From assembly GCA_947494335.1 (NCBI GenBank), contig CANLUT010000001.1:434001-498000 (forward strand): 64,000 nt of DNA, written 5' to 3'. A program made the translations under genes and the position numbers. This stretch comes from Oligoflexales bacterium. GTDB lineage: Bacteria; Bdellovibrionota_B; Oligoflexia; Oligoflexales; RGVZ01. The number at the start of each line of letters is the position of its first letter. The first letter of the stretch is position 1. The notes beneath the pieces were generated by a model that made no database searches, had not been told where the DNA came from, and was given only the letters and a program-made list of their open reading frames with translations. Below are positions 45,186-53,419 of this stretch, one piece after another.

Positions 45186-45986
45186 ATGTCGTATTACGTG
45201 GATGTGCACACGCATCTTACGCACGATGACTTTGAGCAAGATCGTATCGGCGTTATCGAGCGCGCTCGGTCGGCCGGGCTTGGTGCTATCGTTGTCAATG
45301 GCCTGGAGCCCAAAAGCAATCGAATGATTCTTCAAATGGCGAAAGCAGATCCATTAATCCGGCCCGCTCTTGGAATTTATCCTTTGGATGCTGTTTGTCA
45401 TGATATACCAGCTGATTTTCCATTCTCGGTAGCGAAGTTTGACTTGGCAGAGGAAATTCGATTTATTCGCGCCGAAGCCTCGGCTGGTCGTCTGGCAGCC
45501 ATTGGAGAGTGTGGGTTGGATGGGTATTATCTTGGTCCCGAGCATCTCCCGGGACAGGAGAAAATATTTGAGCAGCTGATTGACATTGCGATGATCCACA
45601 ACTTGCCGGTCATTATCCATACCCGTAAATGTGAGCAGAGGGCTGGAGAGATCCTCGCCAATTTAGGCGCAAAGAAAGTTAATTTTCATTGCTTTGGCGG
45701 GCGGGCGACCATGGCCCGGGATTACGCTGAAAAATATGGATGGTGGTTCTCCATACCAGCCAACTGCACAGTCAATGAGGGCTTTCAAAAAATGATGAAG
45801 ATACTGCCAGCGGAATCCATTTTGACGGAGACGGATGCTCCCTATTTGGCGCCGGTACGTGGACAACGGAATGAGCCCGCGAATGTTGTTGGAACCGTCA
45901 ATAGATTAGCCGAATACCGAGGCTGGACTGAGGAAGACGCAAAAAACCGGGTGTTTGAAAATTTCACCCGGTTATTTGGAACTTAA
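45186..45986 (+). CDS. TatD family metal-dependent hydrolase
   Basis: A 266-residue TIM-barrel hydrolase. The metal motifs are VDVHTHL (His8, His10), IGECGLDGY, PVIIHTRK, VNFHCFGG and TETDAPYL. TatD enzymes act as 3'-5' exonucleases or D-aminoacyl-tRNA deacylases, and substrate cannot be told apart here. The ATG at 45186 follows GAGGTG; the frame is open further upstream. It is close behind the exported protein gene. Confidence 0.9.
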   Translation: MSYYVDVHTHLTHDDFEQDRIGVIERARSAGLGAIVVNGLEPKSNRMILQMAKADPLIRPALGIYPLDAVCHDIPADFPFSVAKFDLAEEIRFIRAEASAGRLAAIGECGLDGYYLGPEHLPGQEKIFEQLIDIAMIHNLPVIIHTRKCEQRAGEILANLGAKKVNFHCFGGRATMARDYAEKYGWWFSIPANCTVNEGFQKMMKILPAESILTETDAPYLAPVRGQRNEPANVVGTVNRLAEYRGWTEEDAKNRVFENFTRLFGT

Positions 45987-46000
45987 TCTTTAGGTAACAG

Positions 46001-46023
46001 GCCATCGACCTCTAAGAGATGGC
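46001..46023. terminator. Inverted repeat between convergent genes
   Basis: GCCATC at 46001-46006 pairs with GATGGC at 46018-46023, with a nested CTCT/AGAG. It lies between tatD and a convergent outer-membrane protein gene, where a bidirectional terminator is expected, but there is no T tract, so the call is weak. Confidence 0.3.
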
Positions 46024-46041
46024 AATAACAATCGATTCAAA

Positions 46042-46692
46042 TCAGAGCCAGAGTGTAAATCCTGTACCAATGTTTGTGGTGCGGGAGTTGATGGACTTCG
46101 CTTCAGAATTTCCACCCGTGCGAACAGAGTGTTCATCGATAGACTTTGCTTGTCCAAAGAACGAAACACGTTCGCTCATGAAGTAGTTAAAACCTAAGCT
46201 GTAATACAAACCACTTCCGTAAAAGTCAGAGGTGCTAAGATAACGCTGATAGTCATAACGTGTTCCGATGACTCCACCGCCGGCTTCAAGATTGGCTAGT
46301 GGTGCTGTGAAAACTAGCTTGGCTCCGCCGGAGAACCTGCTTCCGCCCAGTCGCTCCAGACTTGATGCCGATGAGCGCATGTTCATCATGCTGTGAGATA
46401 CGTTGAACTGGATAAACTTCATGATTTCAACACCCAAAGTTTGACTCAAATTATAGCCGCGCCACTTTGAAACTTTCGGAGAGCTGGAAGAAAGGCCAAG
46501 AGTGCCTCCGGCGCCCGAAATTTCAAACTCCCCATATTCGCCCTCAACCGATTGAGATACGAGGATATGAGCGATGGCGCTTGACCGCGTCGTGTTCACA
46601 TAATTATGTGTCACCGACTGGGACCAAGCAGTTCCGGTAAATGTTCCAAGTGCCAGAAGCACCAGGACCGTATGTAAGATTTTCTTTCTCAT
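46042..46692 (-). CDS. Outer-membrane beta-barrel protein
   Basis: A 216-residue protein with a signal peptide ending TAWSQS. The mature sequence alternates strands of aromatic and polar residues (FIQFNVSHSMMNMRS, GLYYSLGFNYFM, RVSFFGQAKS) and ends GFTLWL, a terminal aromatic typical of barrel proteins. It resembles small OmpW-like barrels but I cannot place it. The start at 46692 has GGAG eight bases upstream. It converges on tatD; the next gene is hslO in divergent orientation. Confidence 0.7.
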   Translation of the reverse strand: MRKKILHTVLVLLALGTFTGTAWSQSVTHNYVNTTRSSAIAHILVSQSVEGEYGEFEISGAGGTLGLSSSSPKVSKWRGYNLSQTLGVEIMKFIQFNVSHSMMNMRSSASSLERLGGSRFSGGAKLVFTAPLANLEAGGGVIGTRYDYQRYLSTSDFYGSGLYYSLGFNYFMSERVSFFGQAKSIDEHSVRTGGNSEAKSINSRTTNIGTGFTLWL

Positions 46693-46983
46693 AATTGTTC
46701 TCCACTTCAATGGCTAAAAACCAAGGAACCAATGTCAGCAATTCGGACGCTTGCCTAGGAGTTCAGCAAGAGGCATGCCAAGGAGGCTGTGTTAAATAAG
46801 GAAGTCGAATTCGTGGTTTAAGTCATTGGGACGTCGCTTCGTCTGTCAAATTTCTTTACAGATTGTCATGGGGTCCAATCCGCTGGTGGATAACCCCTCT
46901 ATTTTTCATAGAAATACGGGCATTTGACGTTGCTCATTGGGCTCAGCCTGTGCCAGAATGTCTAGTATTGTTGGAGGTATAGC

Positions 46984-47868
46984 GTGCAGCGTGTCTTTCG
47001 CTTCTATAGCGACGACCTGTTTATTCGGGCGACATCGGTTATTTCTACTCCCGTAGTTAAGGCCATGTGTGAGGTCCAGAACACGGGACCCCTGGCGACT
47101 ATGGCCCTTGGGCGAGCTGTAACTGGGGCGGTTCTAATGGCGGCTCAGCTTCGGGACCACCAAGTGGTCGGTTTGCATTTTCGTGGAAACGGTCCCCTGG
47201 GCTCTGTTTACGCTGAAGCCTCTTATGAAGGGGAGTGTCGGGGGTGGGTCGATCAGCCCGACGCCCAGGTTCCCCTTAAAGATGGGCGAATTGACGTTGC
47301 AGCGGGACTGGGAATCGGCCTACTCAATGTCATTCGTAGCCAGCCATTTGAAAAGGCGCCGCACATCGGAACCGTCGAATTGATCTCCAGTGAAATTGGG
47401 GACGATATCGCCTATTACCTTCAACAAAGTCACCAGATACCGTCTGTAACTGCGCTGGGTGTGATTCTAACACCTAATGGTGACGTGCAAGTGGCCGGTG
47501 GCGTTCTGATTGAATTAATGCCCGGAGCGACGGAGGCAGTTATCTCTGCACTTGAAGAGTCGGTTGCTAGCGCGAAATCGCTCTCGTCACTTTTGTCTGA
47601 AGGTAGGAGTCCCGAGGAGCTTTTGAAGAATTATACCGGGCCCATCAAGATGAATCAGGTCGAACATCCCTTTGAGATAAAATATTCGTGTCGTTGCAGT
47701 ATCGATCGCGTCGAACGCTCCATCACGATGCTGGGTCGTGATGAAGTACAGAAAATTGTTGATGATGGCGTTGATGCAAAAGTTCGCTGCGAATTCTGTG
47801 GTCGTACCTACGTCTTAGAGATGACAAAGTTACTAGAGATCCTTGCCGGATTTTCGCAAATGAATTGA
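46984..47868 (+). CDS. hslO: Redox-regulated chaperone Hsp33
   Basis: A 294-residue chaperone that is active under oxidative and heat stress. The C-terminal redox switch contains SCRCSIDR (CxC) and CEFCGRTY (CxxC), which bind zinc when reduced. The N-terminal Hsp33 domain has RFYSDDLFIRATSV, LMAAQLRDHQVVGLHFRGNGPLG and the conserved ALGVILTPNG. The start is GTG with GGAGG seven bases upstream. The 291-base gap before it holds no ORF and no clear heat-shock promoter. Confidence 0.96.
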   Translation: MQRVFRFYSDDLFIRATSVISTPVVKAMCEVQNTGPLATMALGRAVTGAVLMAAQLRDHQVVGLHFRGNGPLGSVYAEASYEGECRGWVDQPDAQVPLKDGRIDVAAGLGIGLLNVIRSQPFEKAPHIGTVELISSEIGDDIAYYLQQSHQIPSVTALGVILTPNGDVQVAGGVLIELMPGATEAVISALEESVASAKSLSSLLSEGRSPEELLKNYTGPIKMNQVEHPFEIKYSCRCSIDRVERSITMLGRDEVQKIVDDGVDAKVRCEFCGRTYVLEMTKLLEILAGFSQMN

Positions 47869-47877
47869 CGGTTTTCT

Positions 47878-48456
47878 TTAACGTCGAGAGATGGCAGTCC
47901 CACGCTCTTCATCCTGAGGATGTAAGCCCGCTTCAATATCAAGAATTGGCTCCCCATTTTTGTCGCGGAAAATTCTCCGAGCTGTTCCGTTCAGCATAAA
48001 TAGTCCATCGTCTTGTTTGCTAAGGACTCCAGTGAGCATCACGGAGCCGAGACTTTCCTCCAGCTGGCCAAGGTCGCCTAGGCGCTGGAACACTTCGAGT
48101 CTGACTTGATACTGATTGCTGCGCTTCAACCAGCGCACAGGAGTCGTCTGCACGCGCCATTGACCCAGGTAAAAATCATTGGATCGCTCGATTCTTGCGC
48201 GTAGAACCTGAGTTGTTGATTTTCCAGCGACCCTTGCCTTGCGCGTGGTTCCGTCGACTCCTCGTGTCTCGATATCGTTCCAGGTTTTGAACGTGAAAGG
48301 AATACGAACGCGTTGAGCTTTGGAGAACTCTGCATTGGGATCCTCCGGAGAATTGTATAGGCTGCTGGAAGCGACTCCAAGATCAGTTTTAGATGCCGCA
48401 AAGCTGACGTCTGACATCGATGATGCAAGGATGCTGCATAACAAAACTGCGCGCAT
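47878..48456 (-). CDS. Exported protein, unknown function
   Basis: A 192-residue exported protein with signal peptide LLCSILASSMSDVSFAASK. The mature part appears beta-rich, with strands such as QVRLEVFQRLGDLGQ, and no cysteine or known motif. The ATG at 48456 has GGAGG seven bases upstream; a longer frame to 48516 lacks this. It converges on hslO. Function unknown. Confidence 0.6.
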   Translation of the reverse strand: MRAVLLCSILASSMSDVSFAASKTDLGVASSSLYNSPEDPNAEFSKAQRVRIPFTFKTWNDIETRGVDGTTRKARVAGKSTTQVLRARIERSNDFYLGQWRVQTTPVRWLKRSNQYQVRLEVFQRLGDLGQLEESLGSVMLTGVLSKQDDGLFMLNGTARRIFRDKNGEPILDIEAGLHPQDEERGTAISRR

Positions 48457-48670
48457 GAGAAACCTCCGAATCGTTGTTCCAAGGTGACCGTACCGAACTT
48501 GCAGAAGGGATTTCATTTATTTTACCATGGAATCATGGCAAGGCCGCCTCACCACCAGTGGATGAGCGTTGTCAGTTGTTAAAACGTGCCCGTAATCGCG
48601 AGACTTTTTGACGTGTTTTTGATTTGTGGCAAGTTTAAAACAAAATCACTTTGAATTGAGGATAGAGGCA

Positions 48671-49954
48671 GTGGCTGTTATCAACAGAAATACATGGATT
48701 GTGGGGCCACTTGCAGCAGCCGTCTTCGTTTTGACGTGGATTTTATGCATACAGTTTAAACTGATGATCGATGATCCCGACCAAATGACGGCAGCACTTA
48801 TCAAGTCCAACGAAAAGGTAATTCGCAACTATGTGCGCGCATGGGGTGAAACTCCAGCTTCGCTCAATGATATCAGGCTTTATGCCAGACAAACGGGGAC
48901 GCAATTTGTTAACTACGATGTTTGGGGCGAGCGTCTCGAGTATTTGCGTTTAGGAAAGGTTAACTATACCCTTCGTAGTTTTGGTGCTGATGGTGTCCAG
49001 AACAGGCCGGGCACTCGTCTTGATCCAGGTGTCTTCCACTGGGGTCTTCTTCTGGAAAAAGGTCTTCGCTATGACGAGGAAAGCGGACCTATGCACGCAC
49101 GTCCTTCGGTCGTTTTGTTCGCAGGAGCAGATGACTCCCGGGGGCTTTGGCATGCGAAGCTTTTTGTTGATCCTATCTCTGGATCCCGTCGTCTGCTCGT
49201 CCGAAGTCGTCAGAAAAAGAATCTTTATATGTTAGCCCCACATGATGGTGTTGAGGAGTTTCTCTGGGTTCCTGGGCAACAGAAAATTATCTTCACTGCA
49301 AGTCAAAGTGCTCGTTACGCAGATGGACTGTATATCTGGGACTTAGAGAAAGATGAGGCCAATAATTTATTTATGCTTGATGGTGATATGGCTGAACTTG
49401 ATCCGGGGAATAAACAAAAGAATTTCTACGTTGCGTTATCAGCGATTCGAAACGAAAATCCGCCGAGCGTCGCAGTGTTCGTTCAGTCAGCCTCGAGTAT
49501 TTTGCTAGATCCTCGCGCTTTCTTCCATCCGACGAACCTCCATGTTTTTAATCTCGGGGATAAAATTGAACATGTATACCCCGATAAAGCAGCAATCCAA
49601 CAGAAGACGCTTTTCAATATGGAGTTTCTGGGTTTTGCAACAGTCAGCCCTGGCGGCACTGGTAATACACTTCAGTCTGCCTGGATGCGACTTCCTATGG
49701 GAGGCGATTGGGATAAGGCGGTTCTCGCATGGCAGGACTTCGCATCATCATATGGCAAGTCGATGCTGGCTCCTTACGCAGTCTGGGGCATTTCAATGAT
49801 TTATAGCGAGGCATCGAAATCTGCCGGCCGCGGCTCCAAGAATGGTCAAATATTTGCCTCGTACAGCCTAGAGTTGGGGCGCGCTCTTAGCCAGATGTCT
49901 GTGGCCCCGGGATATGCCCGCGCAATAGGCGCTTGGATTGGGGCCAAAGATTGA
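48671..49954 (+). CDS. Membrane-anchored protein with pseudopilin-like and beta-propeller-like parts
   Basis: The 427-residue protein has an N-terminal membrane span (WIVGPLAAAVFVLTWILCI). Residues ~45-110 look like the mature part of a GspG pseudopilin, ending in DVWGERLEYLRLG...RSFGADGVQ, which resembles the DPWG...YSxGADG of type II pseudopilins. The C-terminal two thirds have repeated strands typical of a beta propeller (for example LYMLAPHDGVEEFLWVPGQQKIIF). The start is uncertain; GTG 48671 has GAGGA upstream, and the GTG at 48626 lacks one. No other secretion genes adjoin. Confidence 0.55.
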   Translation: MAVINRNTWIVGPLAAAVFVLTWILCIQFKLMIDDPDQMTAALIKSNEKVIRNYVRAWGETPASLNDIRLYARQTGTQFVNYDVWGERLEYLRLGKVNYTLRSFGADGVQNRPGTRLDPGVFHWGLLLEKGLRYDEESGPMHARPSVVLFAGADDSRGLWHAKLFVDPISGSRRLLVRSRQKKNLYMLAPHDGVEEFLWVPGQQKIIFTASQSARYADGLYIWDLEKDEANNLFMLDGDMAELDPGNKQKNFYVALSAIRNENPPSVAVFVQSASSILLDPRAFFHPTNLHVFNLGDKIEHVYPDKAAIQQKTLFNMEFLGFATVSPGGTGNTLQSAWMRLPMGGDWDKAVLAWQDFASSYGKSMLAPYAVWGISMIYSEASKSAGRGSKNGQIFASYSLELGRALSQMSVAPGYARAIGAWIGAKD

Positions 49955-50024
49955 AAACACTTGGATTACCGGCGTTCACTGGGTAGACTTTTCTTTCGTC
50001 TACCCATCCTGACGTGAGGTCATC

Positions 50025-51122
50025 GTGCAGAAAAATGAGCTACCAAAAAATGTTTATGCAGTGATTTTAGCCGGTGGAAGCGGTACCAGGTTTTGGCCAA
50101 AATCACGTCAGGCATCACCCAAACAATTATGTGCGCTTGGTGGTAGCAAAGAAACAATGCTTGAGATTACCTTGGCGCGTCTCGATGGGTTCGTCCCGCC
50201 GGAGAGGCGACTGATTGTTACGCACAAGGATCAGGCTGAAGCTACCCGAAAGGTTGTGGGCTCTCGCTGCCCCTTGATCGTTGCCGAACCCGAGGCTCGA
50301 AATACGGCTAACGCCTTGGCCTTGGCAGCTCTTGAAATCGGAAAAATGGGTGGCGGCGCAGATGCTGTAATGATCAGTTTACACGCAGATCATGTCATAG
50401 CGAACGTCGAAGCTTTTAAGAACTCGCTGCGGACAGCTGTTGCTGTGGCTGAGTCTGGCGATTTGTGTTTGATCGGTATTGTACCCAAGTATCCGGAGAC
50501 AGGTTACGGATACATCGAGCGAGGTACTGCGCGACCGGAGCCAGGTGCTTACAGAGTCGCTTCATTTCGCGAAAAACCAGAGCGAAAGCTGGCTGAAGAG
50601 TTTGTAGCGAGCAAACAGTTTTACTGGAATGCTGGCTTATTTGTGTTTCCAGTGAGCACCTTGTTGGCTGAGCTTTCTGCGAAGCTGCCGTCCACGGTTT
50701 CTGCTCTTGAGGGGGTGGCTGCTGGTTGTAAGAGTCTTGCGCAAGTTAGTGGGGAGAAACTAGCTGCAGTTTATGGATCCTTGCCGAAGATATCGATAGA
50801 CCATGCCGTTCTTGAAGTGTCAAAAAGGGTTAGCGTCGTTGAGGCTGACATTGGCTGGCAGGACGTTGGGAGTTGGGATGCCTTGTCCCAGTGTTTTTCT
50901 GTGGATCAGCTACGAAACTTTACTAGCGGTGATGTTCTGCTCATTGACAGTGAGGATTGCACGGTAGATTCAGATGGACCGATGACTGCAGTCCTGGGAA
51001 TGAAAGATGTCGTCGTGGTTCATGCGAAAGGTGCGATTCTGGTTTGTCCAAAAAATCGTGCCCAGGATGTGAAAATGATTGTTGATAGACTCAAGGAATC
51101 CGGTCGATCCGAGTTGACTTGA
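50025..51122 (+). CDS. manC: Mannose-1-phosphate guanylyltransferase
   Basis: Makes GDP-mannose for surface glycans from mannose 1-phosphate and GTP. The 365-residue protein has the nucleotidyltransferase signature ILAGGSGTRFWPKSR and ASPKQL, the acidic SLHADH metal region, YGYIERG and FREKPERKLAEEF. It lacks the C-terminal isomerase domain seen in bifunctional AlgA-type enzymes, so it is monofunctional. The start is GTG, with GAGGTC upstream. Confidence 0.95.
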   Translation: MQKNELPKNVYAVILAGGSGTRFWPKSRQASPKQLCALGGSKETMLEITLARLDGFVPPERRLIVTHKDQAEATRKVVGSRCPLIVAEPEARNTANALALAALEIGKMGGGADAVMISLHADHVIANVEAFKNSLRTAVAVAESGDLCLIGIVPKYPETGYGYIERGTARPEPGAYRVASFREKPERKLAEEFVASKQFYWNAGLFVFPVSTLLAELSAKLPSTVSALEGVAAGCKSLAQVSGEKLAAVYGSLPKISIDHAVLEVSKRVSVVEADIGWQDVGSWDALSQCFSVDQLRNFTSGDVLLIDSEDCTVDSDGPMTAVLGMKDVVVVHAKGAILVCPKNRAQDVKMIVDRLKESGRSELT

Positions 51123-51160
51123 CCTCTGCTGATAAAGTCCCGTTACTACAAGCGAGGCTT

Positions 51161-52273
51161 TTACTGAATTTGATAGCCGTAGATATTGCGTAATCCGGTG
51201 GACACATACATCTTGTTGCCAACGACAATTGGACTTGTGCTTAGCCGGCTGCCTAGGTCGTCGCCCCACTGATAAGTACCAGTACCCACATCGAGCGAGG
51301 TGATCCGGCCGTTTGCTCCAAACACGTAGATGTTTGTTTCGCTAGCAATCATAAATGACGGCGTCGTTCCGGTATGTGCGCGCCAGTTAATACGTCCTGT
51401 AGAAGCATCGTACGAAAGGACCTCTCCATTGGTTAGTCCTACATAGTAGCGCCCTGATCTAAATGTCGATGTTGAAGCAGATGACTGTCGATCCTGCCAG
51501 ATCACTTGACGCTCTTGTGTGATATCTACAATCGCAATCAGACCGTCATAACGTGTCACCAATAACTTTCCGTTGTGTACCGTCATCTCGCCAATGACGT
51601 CCTTAAATTTGGCTTCTTGGTAAAATGGATTGTAGCGCCAAAGACGCTTACCATCTTCTACGCGTAACGCCATCAGCTCACCGGTCGCCAGTCCAATGAT
51701 CATTCGGCCATCATGGATGACCGGGGCTGGTGGGCGGCGGACGGTTACCATATCAGGAAAGCCGGCATCATGAACCCAGAGGCGCTTACCCGAGCTTGCC
51801 TCGATCGAGTATGCCACCTGACCAGCCGTGACGATGTAAATGAGCCCGTTAGAAAGTGTAAGGGGGCGTTCACTGAAGGAGTCCAGCGTGATGTCCCAAA
51901 GCTTGTCGCCATTTGTTGGGTTAAATGCCGCCAAACGCCCCGATCGTGTACTCACAATCAATGCATTTTCCGTGAGAAGAGGCGGAGCTGTGACTTCGCT
52001 ATCAATACTCTGCCACCACAATGTCTTGCGATTGGTCATGTTGTACGCGCGAATATTTTTAGAGTCGAAGCTGCCGATGATGATATCACCGCGGATCACA
52101 AAACCGCCATTGTCAGAAGCTGCAAGCGGCTTGATCTCGTCAAGTTCTGGGTTCATGCGCATCACGCCTAGACGAAATGGGCGTTGCTGCTGAGCTTGCG
52201 CTGTGGCAGCCGAGCCAAACAAAGCAATCGTCAGAAAGATAACGCAGAAATGATTTTTCAAGTAACCCGTCAT
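51161..52273 (-). CDS. bamB: BamB-like outer-membrane assembly beta-propeller protein
   Basis: The 370-residue periplasmic protein is a beta-propeller with repeated Gly-x-Trp turns (KTLWWQ, GDKLWDI, GKRLWVH, GKRLWRY, RINWRA, GTYQWGD). BamB helps BamA insert outer-membrane barrels. Unlike classic BamB, the signal peptide ending TAQAQ lacks a lipobox Cys, so it may be soluble in the periplasm. A YfgM-like gene is encoded just upstream on the same strand, as in Escherichia coli, which supports the call. A PQQ-type dehydrogenase is excluded by its short length and lack of catalytic motifs. Confidence 0.85.
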   Translation of the reverse strand: MTGYLKNHFCVIFLTIALFGSAATAQAQQQRPFRLGVMRMNPELDEIKPLAASDNGGFVIRGDIIIGSFDSKNIRAYNMTNRKTLWWQSIDSEVTAPPLLTENALIVSTRSGRLAAFNPTNGDKLWDITLDSFSERPLTLSNGLIYIVTAGQVAYSIEASSGKRLWVHDAGFPDMVTVRRPPAPVIHDGRMIIGLATGELMALRVEDGKRLWRYNPFYQEAKFKDVIGEMTVHNGKLLVTRYDGLIAIVDITQERQVIWQDRQSSASTSTFRSGRYYVGLTNGEVLSYDASTGRINWRAHTGTTPSFMIASETNIYVFGANGRITSLDVGTGTYQWGDDLGSRLSTSPIVVGNKMYVSTGLRNIYGYQIQ

Positions 52274-52313
52274 AAGCGCCTCTCATCAGGAAGCAAACAA
52301 GTAAATTAAGAAA

Positions 52314-53144
52314 TTAGCTTGGCCCCATCATGGCGATCATGCCACGAGCCTTGGTTGCTTCTGGTGTAGATCCATGTTTTTCAATCAGCTCGTTGAGCAC
52401 TGTTCGAGCCTCTGGCATGGATTTCTTGAAATATTGCAGACGTCCTTTTGCGAGTAGAACGGCTGGTTTTGATTCGTCGGTTGCGATTGTTGACAGTGTA
52501 TCGCACTCTTTGATGCCTGCGTCATACTCGGCTGCATCCTCAAGTATGCCGATCAGCATGAATCGTGATGTGAGCTGGTAAAACTTGTGGGAGCCGCTCG
52601 CCTTTGAAATGGATTCAACGATGGGTCGCGCGTCCGCGGTCTTGTCGTTTTGTAGCTGACCTGCAGCCCAAGCCAGTCCTGCCATCCAGCCCTCCGGCTT
52701 GTCTTTATTACTTTCGTAGAATTTTTTGAAAGCATCCAGGGATTTTGAGTTGTCAGGTTTCAAGGATGAGATTTTCTTTTCAAGCTCGGTCACCTTGGCA
52801 AGTTGATCTGCCGAAAGTTCTGCCTTTTTTCCCTTAGCGTCAGTCTTGCGATCGGCGCGGATAGCATCGATTTCTTTCTGAATTTCTTCCCGACGCTTGC
52901 CTACGTCTGACTGTTCGTCTGTTTGTATCGCTAGAATCTTTGCTAGCTCTGCACGACGAGCCTCGGTTTTGTGATTGGTCCACGACTGCACAGCGTAGAA
53001 AGCCAGCGCTACGACAAAGACTGGAGCAACAAACATGAAAAGGCGGGCTTTGTTGTTAACCAGTGATTGAATGCCCTTCATCACATGGTCTTGAAAGGAA
53101 TCCGGCTTTCTAAGTGAATGTTCGACTTGCTTTTGTCCTGTCAT
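52314..53144 (-). CDS. YfgM-like membrane protein with TPR region
   Basis: A 276-residue protein with one membrane span (LFMFVAPVFVVALAFYAVQ), a charged coiled region rich in Glu and Lys, then helical repeats ending KGRLQYFKKSMPEARTVLNELIEKHG, which fit TPR-like pairs. E. coli YfgM is a similar protein encoded beside bamB and linked to periplasmic chaperones. Here the gene is 40 bases before bamB. The ATG has GAGGA seven bases upstream. The coiled insert is longer than in the E. coli protein. Confidence 0.75.
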   Translation of the reverse strand: MTGQKQVEHSLRKPDSFQDHVMKGIQSLVNNKARLFMFVAPVFVVALAFYAVQSWTNHKTEARRAELAKILAIQTDEQSDVGKRREEIQKEIDAIRADRKTDAKGKKAELSADQLAKVTELEKKISSLKPDNSKSLDAFKKFYESNKDKPEGWMAGLAWAAGQLQNDKTADARPIVESISKASGSHKFYQLTSRFMLIGILEDAAEYDAGIKECDTLSTIATDESKPAVLLAKGRLQYFKKSMPEARTVLNELIEKHGSTPEATKARGMIAMMGPS

Positions 53145-53419
53145 CTTGAGTCCTCACCCGATCTATTTAAGTCTATTGGTCAAATTTCTGGAGCGTCACC
53201 AAAGTTTGGCAAACGACCAAAACCAGCAAAACTAATCCTGATTCCAGTGATTTGTTGCTTGTCATCCACTATCGATGTTGCCAGTCAAAGGCGGGGATCA
53301 CAAGCGCTTTTACCTCTTCGGGAAGCTCCAGGAGGTTAATTTTTGTGTTAAAATCAATAAAATATGGAAACTGATTAATATTAATTCAGCAGGCGAACCG
53401 CCGCTTCGTAAGGGGCCCT

